Positions 42,881 to 52,133 of a stretch of DNA of 55,651 bases are shown here, piece after piece (position 1 is the first letter of the stretch; the number at the start of each line of letters is the position of its first letter). The stretch spans positions 1-55,651 of the forward strand of contig JBFLXJ010000003.1 in the NCBI GenBank assembly GCA_040757085.1, written 5' to 3'. The position numbers and the translations under genes are program-made. Source of the DNA: Bacillota bacterium (GTDB lineage: Bacteria > Bacillota > Sulfobacillia > JACIYH01). The notes under the pieces were generated by a model. The model was given only the letters and a program-made list of their open reading frames with translations. It had not been told where the DNA came from and ran no database searches.

Positions 42881-44071
42881 ATGGACGGTCCGCATCAGAC
42901 TGCTTGGCCCAGGCCGAGGAAGCTGGTTCTGGTACTGTTTGCAGCCGTGCTCCTCTGCGGCACACTGGCCGTGTCAGCCGGCGTCCACGCCCAGGGCCTG
43001 GTACTCTCTACTCCCTACCCGGGCGTGGTGGCCAGGCCGGGGGAAACCCTCACCTTTCCCCTCCACCTTTCGGTGCGGGGCCTGGGGGACCAGAAGGTAA
43101 CCCTGCAGGTCACCGGACAGCCCAAAGGGTGGGAGGTTTTCCTGTTGGGGGACGGCCGGCAGGTGTACCAGGTGTACGTGCCGGCCGAGAAGGGGCAAGA
43201 AGTTGAGTTGCAGGTGAAGGTCCCCGAGGACGCCCAGCCCGGCGAAGGACGCATAGTGGTGAGTGCCCGTTCGGCTGCGGGAAGTACTGCCCTGCAGGTA
43301 AGCATCCGGGTGAGCACCGAAGAGGCAGGCCCTGACCGGATGGTGACCCAATATCCCTCCCTCACCGGACCCAGCAACGCCACCTTCCGCTTCCGCGTCG
43401 ATCTCACCAACAACGGTTCCCGGGAACGCTCCTACAGCCTGAGGGCCCAGGCTCCTCCCGGATGGCAGGTCACCTTCAGCCCGGCATATGAGAACAAGCA
43501 GATCGCCAGTCTGAGCCTGGGGGCGGGAGAAACCAGGGGCCTTGACGTGGAAGTGAAACCTCCTCAGAAGGTGGCGGCCGGCCGCTACAACATCGTGGTG
43601 GAAGCCCTCTCCGGGGCCAGCCAGGCCTCCGCCAGCCTCGAGGTGAACATCGTGGGGACGTTCGAACTCCGGCTGAGCACCCCTTCGGGGCGCCTGAGTG
43701 CTGAAGCCAACCCGGGCCGCGAAAGCCCGGTCAAGCTGGTGGTGGAAAACGCCGGGAGCGCCGACCTGGGGCCGGTCACCTTTTCCTCCAGTCCGCCCCG
43801 GAACTGGTCGGTGCGGTTTGATCCGGAAACCATAGATACTTTGGCCGCCGGCGAAAGCCGCGAGATCACGGCCTACATCAAGCCGGATAGCCGCGCCATC
43901 GCCGGCGATTACCTGGTGAGTATCAGCGCCAGCGCCCGGGGGGCCTGGGAGAGTGCTCAGTTCCGGGTGACGGTCCTCACCCCCACGGCCTGGGGGATGG
44001 TGGGGATCGCGCTGGTGGCGGCGGTGATGGCGGGGGTATGGGCCACGTTCCGCAAGTACGGCCGCCGCTAG
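42881..44071 (+). CDS. NEW3-domain membrane-anchored exoprotein (COG1470 type)
   Basis: The 396-residue protein has a signal peptide (LVLVLFAAVLLCGTLAVSA), three Ig-like beta domains of the NPCBM-associated NEW3 type (PGVVARPGETLTFPLHLSVR; NNGSRERSYSLRAQAPPGWQ; VENAGSADLGPVTFSSSPPR), and a C-terminal transmembrane helix (WGMVGIALVAAVMAGVWATF) with a basic tail. Such proteins are frequently encoded before ABC-2 exporters, as here. The ATG follows GGAGGTTG. It probably acts as an extracellular accessory of the transporter encoded next. Confidence 0.82.
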   Translation: MDGPHQTAWPRPRKLVLVLFAAVLLCGTLAVSAGVHAQGLVLSTPYPGVVARPGETLTFPLHLSVRGLGDQKVTLQVTGQPKGWEVFLLGDGRQVYQVYVPAEKGQEVELQVKVPEDAQPGEGRIVVSARSAAGSTALQVSIRVSTEEAGPDRMVTQYPSLTGPSNATFRFRVDLTNNGSRERSYSLRAQAPPGWQVTFSPAYENKQIASLSLGAGETRGLDVEVKPPQKVAAGRYNIVVEALSGASQASASLEVNIVGTFELRLSTPSGRLSAEANPGRESPVKLVVENAGSADLGPVTFSSSPPRNWSVRFDPETIDTLAAGESREITAYIKPDSRAIAGDYLVSISASARGAWESAQFRVTVLTPTAWGMVGIALVAAVMAGVWATFRKYGRR

Positions 44072-44092
44072 CGGCACGGGGCAGGGTCCGAG

Positions 44093-44836
44093 ATGGCAGA
44101 GGTCATCGTTTCCCTGCGGGGGCTGACGAAAAGATACGGTAGCCTGGTGGCGGTGGATCACCTGGACCTGGACATCTACGAGGGCGAGGTGTTCGGGCTG
44201 CTGGGGCCCAACGGGGCCGGAAAGACCACCACCATCCTCATGCTCCTTGGTTTGACCGAACCCAGCGAGGGGACGGTGAGGGTGGCCGGTCACGATCCCA
44301 CCCGGGAACCCCTGGCAGTGAAGAGGCTCGTGGGATACCTGCCGGACAATGTGGGGTTTTACGAAGACATGACCGGACGGGAGAACTTGCGCTACACGGC
44401 CCGGCTCAACCGCATCACACCCCCCGAGGCAGAAAGGCGGATCGCGGAATTGCTGAACACCGTGGGATTGGGTGCGGTGGGCGACCGCCCGGTAAGGGAA
44501 TACTCACGCGGCATGCGTCAGCGCCTGGGGCTCGCCGATGCCCTGGTAAAGGATCCCCGCCTGCTGATCCTGGATGAGCCCACCCTGGGCATCGACCCCG
44601 AGGGGGTGCAGGAGGTGCTGGCCCTCATCGTCCGCCTGGCCCGGGAGGAAAAACGCACCGTTCTCATCTCCTCCCACCTCCTGCACCAGGTGCAGGAAAT
44701 ATGCGACCGGGTGGGGATATTCGTGCGGGGACGGATGGTAGAGCCCGGGCCCATCTCCATTCCGGACTTGCTGGCACGGGGCCAGAGCCTGGACCACATC
44801 TACCGTACGTACTTCCAGGGGGGTGACTCCCGGTGA
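44093..44836 (+). CDS. ABC-2-type transporter ATPase
   Basis: A complete 247-residue ATPase: Walker A GLLGPNGAGKTTT, signature YSRGMRQRLGLADALVKDP, Walker B LLILDEPTLGIDPEG and H-loop VLISSHLLHQVQEICDRVG. The signature YSRGMRQR and the layout place it in the CcmA/NatA group that drives ABC-2 exporters. It starts 22 bases after the NEW3 gene and overlaps the permease by GTGA. Confidence 0.92.
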   Translation: MAEVIVSLRGLTKRYGSLVAVDHLDLDIYEGEVFGLLGPNGAGKTTTILMLLGLTEPSEGTVRVAGHDPTREPLAVKRLVGYLPDNVGFYEDMTGRENLRYTARLNRITPPEAERRIAELLNTVGLGAVGDRPVREYSRGMRQRLGLADALVKDPRLLILDEPTLGIDPEGVQEVLALIVRLAREEKRTVLISSHLLHQVQEICDRVGIFVRGRMVEPGPISIPDLLARGQSLDHIYRTYFQGGDSR

Positions 44837-45852
44837 GGCAGCTCGCGCTTTCCGGGGTGCCGGCCTTTTTCTCATCTCTCCAGGAAAAGGTGAGACGGCG
44901 GGCGTCCACCTGGTCGAGCGGCGGTCTGGGAGTAGTCTGCGCCAAGGAGATAGCAGACCACACCGCCAGTATCCGCTTCCTGATCCTCTTCCTGCTTGTA
45001 GGAGTCACGGGCCTGAGCAGCATGTACGTGGGAGCCCAGACTATCCGCCAAACCGTGGCCGAGGAAGGCAACCAGTATGTCTTTCTGCGGCTGTTCACCA
45101 CCTCGGGGACGCTGCCCCCTTTCATTGCCTTCGTGTCCTTCCTGGGGCCGCTGGTGGGTCTGGCCATGGGCTTCGATGCCATAGTGGGCGAGCGCAACCG
45201 GGGTACCCTCAGCCGCTTGCTGGCCCAGCCCATATACCGCGACGACGTCATCAACGGCAAGTTCCTGGCCGGGACCGCCATGCTGGGCTGGATGATGGGG
45301 TCCCTGGGGTTGCTGGTGGCCGGCCTCGGCCTCATCCTCACCGGCGTTCCGCCCACCACCGAAGAGGTGGTGCGCGTCCTGGCCTACCTGGTGGTAACCG
45401 TCGTTTACGTGGCTTTCTGGCTGGCGCTGGGCATCCTGTTCTCCGTGATCTTCCGGCAGGCAGCCACCTCGGCGCTGGCCGGGATCGCCGTCTGGCTCTT
45501 CTTTGCCGTCTTCGCCCGGCTGCTCGCCGGCCTGATAGCAGATACCCTGTTCCCGGTGACCCAGGACTCTCCCGTGGATGTAGCTCTGCGCAACGCCCGC
45601 TGCCATCTGGCCCTCGGCCGTCTCTCCCCCACCGTCCTGTATGAGGAGGCCATCGTAACCCTTCTCAACCCCAGTATAAGGACGCTGGGTCCCATCCTGC
45701 TGGAACAGGTAGAAGGCGCCATTGCCGGGTTCCTCTCCCCGGGGCAGAGTATGCTTCTTGTATGGCCCCACCTGGTGAGCCTGGTCGCCCTCACCGCCGG
45801 AGTGTTCGCGGTCGCCTACTATCTCTTCATCCGTCAGGAAATCCGCGCCTGA
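44833..45852 (+). CDS. ABC-2 family permease
   Basis: This 339-residue permease has about six helices: FLILFLLVGVTGLSSMYVGA, FIAFVSFLGPLVGLAMGFDA, GTAMLGWMMGSLGLLVAGLG, YLVVTVVYVAFWLALGILFS, AGIAVWLFFAVFARLLAGLI and a C-terminal one before YYLFIRQEIRA. The IVGERNRGTLSRLLAQPIYR segment is the ABC-2 coupling motif. The GTG start overlaps the ATPase stop. With the ATPase and NEW3 protein it forms a three-gene exporter operon. The substrate is unknown. Confidence 0.9.
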   Translation: MRQLALSGVPAFFSSLQEKVRRRASTWSSGGLGVVCAKEIADHTASIRFLILFLLVGVTGLSSMYVGAQTIRQTVAEEGNQYVFLRLFTTSGTLPPFIAFVSFLGPLVGLAMGFDAIVGERNRGTLSRLLAQPIYRDDVINGKFLAGTAMLGWMMGSLGLLVAGLGLILTGVPPTTEEVVRVLAYLVVTVVYVAFWLALGILFSVIFRQAATSALAGIAVWLFFAVFARLLAGLIADTLFPVTQDSPVDVALRNARCHLALGRLSPTVLYEEAIVTLLNPSIRTLGPILLEQVEGAIAGFLSPGQSMLLVWPHLVSLVALTAGVFAVAYYLFIRQEIRA

Positions 45853-45884
45853 CCCGCTGCGGTCGTCATACAGCCCCAAGACTT

Positions 45885-46255
45885 TCAGCGACCGCCCCTC
45901 CCTGCCCGGGGGCAATTTGCTAACGGGTTGCTAACGCGGCCCGCTGCAAGGGCTCTCTCCGTAGCCCTTACGGCCTCCTCCTGCGTGTCGGGAAGGACGT
46001 GGCTGTAAATGTCAAGCGTGATCTTCACGCTAGCGTGCCCCAGGCGCTCCGACACCACCTTCGGGTGCACACCCTGCCGCAGTAGCAAAGTGGCGTGCGT
46101 GTGCCGTAGGTCGTGGAGGCGGATCCGGGGCACGCCCGCCCTCTTGCAGCATGCGGTGAAGGCTTTGTGGACGTTCATGTTGAACAGAGGACCGCCTTTT
46201 TGGTTGCAGAACACCAGGCCGTAGTCGCGCCAGTCAGGCCCGTCCGTGTGGTTGA
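45885..46255 (-). pseudogene. C-terminal fragment of a tyrosine recombinase (integrase)
   Basis: The minus strand reads DWRDYGLVFCNQKGGPLFN, then RIRLHDLRHTHATLLLRQGV and LGHASVKITLDIYSHVLPD. This is the catalytic end of a phage/ICE-type integrase with the H-x-x-R and final Tyr, but the N-terminus and the first catalytic Arg are missing. The homology stops near 46255, where unrelated sequence begins. It is the left-over of an excised or degraded mobile element and marks the start of the scarred region. Confidence 0.8.
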
Positions 46256-46280
46256 GGGCTTACTTGCGGAGTGGTCATAG

Positions 46281-46470
46281 ATGGCTGAAGAGAGCACCCT
46301 AACCAGCGCCCATGAGGCAAGTGTTCGCTCGGTGCTGGTCGGCGAATTGATCAAAGACTTAGAAATGTCCTTGCTGGCGGGCACCGATCCGCTCAAGGTG
46401 ATTTTACGGTACATGCCTGCGTTGCTGTCCCTTCGCGCATACCAGGAACATAGATTGGCAACAGATATGA
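46281..46470 (+). pseudogene. N-terminal fragment of an unknown protein
   Basis: An ATG with GGAG 9 bases upstream opens a natural-looking sequence (MAEESTLTSAHEASVRSVLV; LAGTDPLKVILRYMPALLSL). From about 46470 the frame continues only because the reverse strand carries another fragment (46490-46762), and it stops at 46520. I do not recognise the family. It appears to be a gene cut at a recombination junction. Confidence 0.45.
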
Positions 46471-46489
46471 GTAAGCGTCAAACTGTACC

Positions 46490-46762
46490 CACCTGGCGCG
46501 CTGCCAGCTTGCCAAGATGATCGTGGTCGGTCGGCCCCAACTGGTTCTCGATGACCACCACGCGCCCGGACTCCACTTCTCGACCCACAAGGTCCGCGTA
46601 GAAGTCGCCCACCTCTCCCTCCGACTCCGTGATCTCAAGCTCCACTCCCAGGGCCTCGCACAGGAGGTCGATGTTATCCCTCAGCCAAGGCGTGAAGTCT
46701 TTCGCCTCATTCGCCCACACGTCAGCGGGGTCAAGCCGCTTGAGCTTGCCAAGTTGCCTTAC
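46490..46762 (-). pseudogene. N-terminal fragment of a DUF4268-like / NucS-like nuclease protein
   Basis: The minus strand reads LGKLKRLDPADVWANEAKDF, then TPWLRDNIDLLCEALGVELE and VVVIENQLGPTDHDHLGKL, which is the N-terminal restriction-endonuclease-like part of proteins annotated with DUF4268. The match ends abruptly after HLGKL near 46490, and the rest of the protein is absent. The likely native start is a GTG near 46762. It faces the fragment at 46281 tail to tail, which marks a junction. Confidence 0.65.
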
Positions 46763-46965
46763 CACCGGTCCCCCTCCCCCTTCAAACGTGGCCCGTGACC
46801 CCCGCACTCACTCGGCCGAACATTAACCGAACCGGGGCCTTAGCTTCGGTCGCACCACCAGGAATCCCACACAACCGGCCGAGTTGCTGGACGCACCGCG
46901 GCAGCAGCATTCAACCTAAGCTTACCACCGCTGCTCCGTCAAAAGGCGACGGACCAGCCCACAAC

Positions 46966-47421
46966 TCACCCACGCCCCACGACCCCCTCCAGATCGGCCA
47001 GCGCCCTCCGGTACTTCTCCCACCGCCTCCGGTCGGCGTCCGTCGGCTCCGGTATGCGGGACTCGTCCAGGTTGTCCCGCAGGTCGGCCAGCTTCACCCG
47101 GAGCGCCATGGGATTGGCCTTCACCCGCCCGAGGTAGGCGCCGTAGTCCTCCCCCGGCCTCCGTGTCAGGGCCTCAAGGGCCTCCAGCACATCCGCCGGA
47201 AAACCGAGGTGGCCCAGCTGCTCCAGCGTCACCCCGCCGTCTTCCACCGCGTCGTGCAGCACCCCGGCCGCCATCTCCCGCAGGTCCCCGAGTTGCAGCA
47301 TCACGCGCAGGGGGTGGAGTACGTACGGCGCGCCGCCCTTGTCCGTGCTCCCCCGGTGCGCGGCCACCGCAAGAACTATGGCAGACTCAAGTAGCGCTTG
47401 CTCTCCGTCCAGGCCCGCCAC
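46966..47421 (-). CDS. HD-domain phosphohydrolase (MESH1/SpoT-hydrolase-like)
   Basis: This complete 151-residue protein has AIVLAVAAHRGSTDKGGAPY, VLHPLRVMLQL, AAGVLHDAVEDGGVTLEQLG and LRVKLADLRDN, the metal-binding His, HD and distal Asp arrangement of RelA/SpoT-type hydrolases. The small size suggests a stand-alone hydrolase, which could cut (p)ppGpp or other nucleotides. The GTG start follows GGAGGGAGGG. It is intact although it lies in a decayed region. Confidence 0.82.
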   Translation of the reverse strand: MAGLDGEQALLESAIVLAVAAHRGSTDKGGAPYVLHPLRVMLQLGDLREMAAGVLHDAVEDGGVTLEQLGHLGFPADVLEALEALTRRPGEDYGAYLGRVKANPMALRVKLADLRDNLDESRIPEPTDADRRRWEKYRRALADLEGVVGRG

Positions 47422-47483
47422 CTCCCCTCCCTCCGGCCCCCGCCGCCGCCAGCTGCACCGGGCGGGGGCCCGCGCGGTCGGTG

Positions 47484-47963
47484 TTACGCCACCGCCCTCC
47501 CCAGGCGCAGCGGCTCATCCCGCCCGAGCCCCAACAGGCCGTCCTGACCGTGGTTCGTGGCCACCAGCATCGCGTCAGCCCTCGACACCGCTACCACGGC
47601 CAACCGCGCCGCCACATCTTTTCGAGGACTACTCCTGCGAGGGCATCCTGCATGTACTGCATGGACAAGGTCCTCAACAGGAATTGCCGTTTGAGGAATT
47701 CCTCGTTCAGGAATTCCTCCCTCCTGAGGAGTCCACCGCAGGTGTCCCCTGCCTCGGCCTGCGCCTCCTACTGTCCCACCGTTGCCGGAGTACACCCGCA
47801 ACCCGAGGGATCGCACTCGAGGGAACTACAGGAAGGCCAGGGCAAACGCTTAACCATCCATAGGCCGGCAGCGCTCGACTCCTGGCCATATCCCCACCCG
47901 CAGGAATTCCCGCTTGAGGAATCCCTCGCTCAGGAATACCTGTGCGGGGAGTTCCCCAGCTAG
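47484..47963. other. decayed region with a duplicated 41-base unit
   Basis: The minus strand holds protein-like pieces in different frames (EEFLNEEFLKRQFLLRTLSM; VAVSRADAMLVATNHGQDGL; later VFLSEGFLKREFLRVG), but no frame is continuous. I read it as a degraded gene, identity unknown. The repeated peptide FLKR(Q/E)FL comes from the duplication listed separately. Confidence 0.35.
47678..47942. repeat. two copies of a 41-base imperfect direct repeat
   Basis: Copies at 47678-47718 and 47902-47942 agree at 36 of 41 positions, starting CAGGAATT and ending CCT, and each contains several GAGGAAT / AGGAAT units. They lie 183 bases apart in decayed sequence. Confidence 0.7.
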
Positions 47964-47977
47964 GCGCCGAGCTGTCG

Positions 47978-48148
47978 CTACCTCTCCTTCAGCCCCCTCA
48001 GGTTCGCCGCGGCAAGGTAAGCCCTCGCCCAGGGGGCCTCGGCCTCGTCACTGAAGAACATTTCCCCGCCGGCCAGGGCTGGACCCGCCACGCCCGCCTC
48101 AACAAGCAGGACTACGGCCGCAGCAGCAGACCTCAGCAGCACCCTCAC
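47978..48148 (-). pseudogene. N-terminal fragment of a secreted SLH-like protein
   Basis: The GTG at 48148 (GAGAGGG upstream) opens a signal sequence (VLLRSAAAAVVLLVEAGVAG) followed by MFFSDEAEAPWARAYLAAAN, which resembles the first repeat of an S-layer homology domain (FSDxxxxWAxxYI). A stop comes after LKER and nothing downstream continues the domain. It is a truncated remnant, or a very short exported protein. Confidence 0.4.
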
Positions 48149-48637
48149 GTCCAGATCCCTCTCCCCAGTTGTCCGGTCCCCGGGCACGGCTCCCCGGCGG
48201 CCCACCCAAGGCCCGGCGAAAACGTACTCGCACGGAGGGCACCGAGAAGGTACTCACAAATGCTGTTTATCTGTCCGCGAAAGCGGTGCAGCTTCACCCC
48301 CGCTCTGCATCACGGCGGGCCGCCTGGCCCTCCGCAGACAACACCCCCACAGAACCCCGAGCGGGCGGAAAACCGCCCGCAGCCCGTCAGTATGGTAGCC
48401 TAGACGGGCCGCACCCGCAGCGAGTGGCCGCACGGCCTCGCCTTCAGCCGCGGGACATCTAGGACCATCCGGTTGCACATCGTCCCAGCAACGCCCGCTG
48501 AACGATGCCAAGAGCCACTCGTGAGCAAGTAGTCACCAACATACCCCGGCCCGGAAGCGGGGCCAGAGGTCCTGGGGTACCATGCTGTTGGAGACGGTAC
48601 CACGTCTACTACCCAATCCAACTTGCTCCGCTATCTA
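48149..48637. other. no gene seen
   Basis: Open frames here have noncoding composition. I see no RNA gene or clear terminator. Confidence 0.4.
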
Positions 48638-49618
48638 CTATAGCAACGCACTCCATGGGGGGTCCAGAAAAACCCCACCACACTGGTGACACCACAGAAA
48701 GCCGGCATCATGTTCCTCAGAAGCCTTATCCTCGCTGTAAGCCTGCTCCACAACATACTCACCGATGAAGTAGTCACCCTGCATGGCGCCACAATTGGGA
48801 CAGACCTGGCGCCAGTACCGCTGTCTGGCAAGCTTGCTGCTCGCATACTCAAGCCTGATGCCATGGCTTCGCATCAAGGCCAACGCCTGTCTCGGGAACG
48901 TAGCCCACTCCCATATCCGCCAACTATCGTCAGCCCTCCAGTACGCCACCCGCATCGGCCTACGACATCGCCAACAAGGATACTCATTCAACAGCACAAG
49001 CACCACCTTGTGCAGTGGCGTATGGCAGCTTGGACACTTAGGCGTTGGACACTCAACCCCTACCACCTTGTAGCACTGAAAGCCTTGAGCTGCCTGCAAG
49101 AAGCCTTCCACTGTCTTCTCGTCAGCTTTCGCGCAAAACACGGGTATGTTCGCCGCCGAATATACTTGCCAGGCCGCCTCTTCGGGCTCGTGGGTTACCA
49201 CAACCTCCACGACCCGCAGCACCCCACCCTCGTAATCCAACAAAGCAATGTCGGGACGGACATCACCCAACGAGTACTCGAGCTCAACCCTTTCCACCCC
49301 GACAAGGATGTCCAAGCTGTGCTCACGATGGCAGACCCGGCAGGTCCAGGCCACAAGAAAAGCTGAGCGTTCCCGGAGACGGGCGCGCAGGACAGACCCC
49401 AGCGCAACCTTCGCTGCCTGGTGCAAAACGCTCTCTAACGTGCAGCTCGCCGCGCCAGACTTGTGAGCGAAGTGCTTCCTCCTTTACTGACCGGCCCGAA
49501 GCACAAACGGCTCCGTACACTGGGGACAATAGTACTTCTCCCCTCTGACAGCTTGTTCGACCGTCACAACGCGCCCACAAGCATCCAGAGCAACCGGGTA
49601 CATCAGCCTTTCCACCAT
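48638..49618 (-). pseudogene. CoiA-like nuclease-family protein with in-frame ochre stop
   Basis: The N-terminal part reads MYPVALDACGRVVTVEQAVR and YYCPQCTEPFVLRAGQ, then TAA (49484-49486), and in the same frame continues RRKHFAHKSGAASCTLESVL. The motif CPxC...LRxG...HFAH is the start of competence CoiA-like proteins. The rest has RPDIALLDYEGGVLRVVEVV (nuclease-fold Asp, Glu) and several CxxC zinc pairs (CPSCHTPL, CWRCRRP, CPNCGAMQ, CHQCGG). Only one codon is disrupted, so this is a fresh pseudogene, a sequence error or a recoded stop; the first is most likely. Confidence 0.7.
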
Positions 49619-50204
49619 GGCACCACCCCAAGACCTACATCGTGTTAAGCCAGAGCCGATGACCGGGTAATTCAACACCAGATGGCGACCCCAGAGGGCG
49701 GTCCGCCGTCGTCACCACCAGCTGGTCAAGGAGCGTTGTGCGCGGTGGCGAGCAGCACCCAAAACGGTTCCACCTGTGTCAGCCCCCATATGCCCGGCAT
49801 CTGCCGCCTGCGCGAACAGTTGCCGTACTGACCCCCCGGCAGGGGGCGAGCACCACACCGCCAACCTTAACCAGCAAGGCGGGCATAGCCCGCCGGGCCG
49901 GGGGGCAGCAGGACCCAAAAAGGAGCAGCTTCCGTTCTCCCTGCCGCACTTGAAGAGAGAGCTCTTTCTCGCCCTCTCATAGCCGGCGGACGGCGCTGCG
50001 GATATCGTCGTGAGGGGATCCGCCGGCCGCGTTCTCGCTGCTCTTTGCGCGGCGCTCGGGCTCGAGGGCCCTGCGGCTGAGGGTCGAACTGCCGTGTGGT
50101 GGAAGCAAAAAGAAAACCCCGGTACCACCCGCCGCAAAACAGGCCTCCGGGCTGTGGCCGACCGAGTATCACTCCGGGTAATGCCGACGGTTAACACGGT
50201 CCAG
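49619..50204. other. about 580 bases without a gene
   Basis: Long open frames on both strands are Arg/Pro/Ser-rich and lack motifs. A few GC-rich inverted repeats (for example around 49885 and 49981-50030) are visible but have no T-tracts. Confidence 0.4.
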
Positions 50205-51074
50205 CTAGTAACTTTCAAGGCGCGCTCCGGCGACCAGGCAGCTTCTTGGCTGTCCTCTTCTGGGCAGGGGCAGCCAGACGGTGCCGTCGGTCCCGCCCAA
50301 CGGGCGGCAGCGACCTCTCAAGAACTCAGCTCCCACCCAAGCACAAATGGTGGCGTCAAGGGCATCTTCATAACCCTTGAAGGCCGGTGTCTTCGGGCGC
50401 GCCGCCCTCAAGAATGAAGGTTCTGGCAGCCTCCCCGCGAGCTCGACTTCCCCGCTCAAGCCTCTGTGAAGAAGGGTCATGGACTCGACGAGTCTTTCCC
50501 AGCGCCGGGCTGGGGTGTCCTTGGGCCAGTAGTCATGGCGCCTGCTGGTCTTGTAGGGCAGGCGGTAATCGAGCTCGAGAAGTTCAATGACTGCGGGATG
50601 AGGATACGTTTCCAGGAATAGGGGGCGCTCGGTCGAGAAGCAGACCTCGTTGGTCGCGAGTTGGTACCCAAGGCCGGTAAGGGTCTTGTATATACCCAAA
50701 GAAACCCCACCCGGGCGGTTCGGGTTCGGCGTGTGCGTGGTGGCACCTAGTCTCCCGTATTCCCGCGCCACCTCCTGATCCGCCAGTCTGCGCCCGGCTA
50801 TGGGCTGGCTGGACAGGGGGATGTCGATGCTGATCAGCGGCCAGGATCCCAGTTTCCGGGCGGTGGCTTCGAGAACCTCCCGCAACCCCATTTGACCGTG
50901 AGGTGGCGGCTTGTCCCACCTAGGGGTGGCTCCGTCCAGGACCTGCGCGTACTCCACGAACGAACGAGCCGTCACCAGGAGGCGCGGCCGTGAGGCTGGT
51001 TCGCAGGAGAGCAGGCTGATGCCCGAGGGGCATCCTGCCGACCAGGCCGCGTCAATTCCCAGCACGCACGGCAC
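50205..51074 (-). CDS. DUF429 protein
   Basis: The 289-residue protein has the DUF429 pattern: VLGIDAAWSAGCPSGISLLS, LISIDIPLSSQPIAGRRLAD, THTPNPNRPGGVSLGIYKTL, FLETYPHPAVIELLELDYRL and KGYEDALDATICAWVG. These are RNase H-like-fold proteins of unknown cellular role. The start carries the first acidic residue of the fold (GIDAAW). It is intact and stands alone on the minus strand. Confidence 0.82.
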   Translation of the reverse strand: MPCVLGIDAAWSAGCPSGISLLSCEPASRPRLLVTARSFVEYAQVLDGATPRWDKPPPHGQMGLREVLEATARKLGSWPLISIDIPLSSQPIAGRRLADQEVAREYGRLGATTHTPNPNRPGGVSLGIYKTLTGLGYQLATNEVCFSTERPLFLETYPHPAVIELLELDYRLPYKTSRRHDYWPKDTPARRWERLVESMTLLHRGLSGEVELAGRLPEPSFLRAARPKTPAFKGYEDALDATICAWVGAEFLRGRCRPLGGTDGTVWLPLPRRGQPRSCLVAGARLESY

Positions 51075-51496
51075 GCACCATCACCTCGACTGGCAACGCT
51101 GCCGCTGGTGTGTCTACATTTCCATCGCCAGGGCGCCATTTCCTCCTGCCTACCTGGGGCGACTTGAAGGGGAGAACTTCTTGACCCAAAGCCTGGCCAC
51201 CTTTGCAGGGAATTCACAGCACGTCTAAGAGGCCGGGGGATGGCCCATCGGGATCAGGGCTGCCCTCGAGCGCTGAGAGCACCGCGGTCGGGCGAATGAG
51301 TCTGGGGAACTGCTCGGGCCCACCACAAGATCAGGCACCGGCCGAACTACCTGGTCACGGGGGTGCGAGACTGAGGCAGGCGCGCGGCGCCCCTCCGTAG
51401 AAGCGCGCATAAGTTCAAGATATACCGTCGCAAGGAAACGGGGGAGTGGGTTCCACCCCACCCAGTCACAGTGTGTCCCGACGCACTACCGCACCC
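51075..51496. other. no gene seen
   Basis: Short frames on both strands have no motif or ribosome site worth listing. Confidence 0.4.
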
Positions 51497-51852
51497 TTAA
51501 ACGGGCAGTACCCTGCGCCGTACCCGCTGCCGACCAACCACCACAATGCTCCTGGACAGCTCCGCCCCGGGGACGGCTACCATGACGCACCCCATCATGG
51601 TCTCGGGCTCGCTGAAGTTGCCTCCGCGGAAAAGAACCAGGCCCGGGTGGCCAACACGCGCCAGCGCCAGAAGACGGGCATAGTCCAGATCGGCCGTAAC
51701 ACCACCCTCTCCTCACACCACGCGCGCCCCACGATCTCCCCGTCCGAGGCAGACCCTAGGCCAACCTCAAACGCGTGGACGGCGTCGTGCCCGCGCTCAC
51801 GAAGCCAGCAGGCAAGAGAGGCCGAAAGCGGCATGTCGACCAGGAACTTCAC
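51497..51852 (-). pseudogene. DUF5615 PIN-like toxin (second copy), frameshifted
   Basis: It begins MKFLVDMPLSASLACWLRER and continues GHDAVHAFEVGLGSASDGEI to RVVL, then one base is missing near 51706. The other frame carries TADLDYARLLALARVGHPGL, VLFRGGNFSEPE and the basic ending, stopping at 51497. Both parts are typical DUF5615, with acidic residues in FLVDMP and TADLDY. The GTG start overlaps the DUF433 stop by GTGA. It is a different sequence from the copy at 15150, so they are independent modules that share the same fate. Confidence 0.75.
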
Positions 51853-52080
51853 CGAGCAACCTCCACCGTCTCCTCTTCGGCCAGGAACGCGGCATACCTC
51901 AGTACCGCATCGATATCGGCACGCTCGAGATAGGGGTACGCTTTCAGTATGCTCTCCCGACTCTCACCGGCGGCGAGAAGTCCCAGCAAGCGCTACACGG
52001 GAAAACGAAGGCTCCGGATGCATGGTTTTCCACCACACACCTTCGGTCGGGTCGACCGTAATGCGTTCGAAAACCTCCAT
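51849..52080 (-). pseudogene. DUF433 antitoxin (second copy), broken
   Basis: The start MEVFERITVDP is followed by a frame change and GKPCIRSLRFPV, then an in-frame TAG, then LLGLLAAGESRESILKAYPY, LERADIDAVLRYAAFLAEEE and the TGA that overlaps the toxin start. The order and motifs are those of DUF433. With at least one frameshift and one stop it cannot make a full antitoxin, which fits the inactive toxin beside it. Confidence 0.7.
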
Positions 52081-52133
52081 GTCCCATTGCCTCCCGGGCC
52101 AGCTCCGCCCGCAGATTCAACAGCCCTACGAGA

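Noticed and set aside
42974-44293. A 439-codon minus-strand open frame
   Set aside because: It is antisense to the NEW3 protein gene, with shadow composition.
49712-50218. A 168-codon minus-strand frame
   Set aside because: Ser/Arg/Pro/Ala-rich composition, no motif, and frames on the opposite strand of the same quality.
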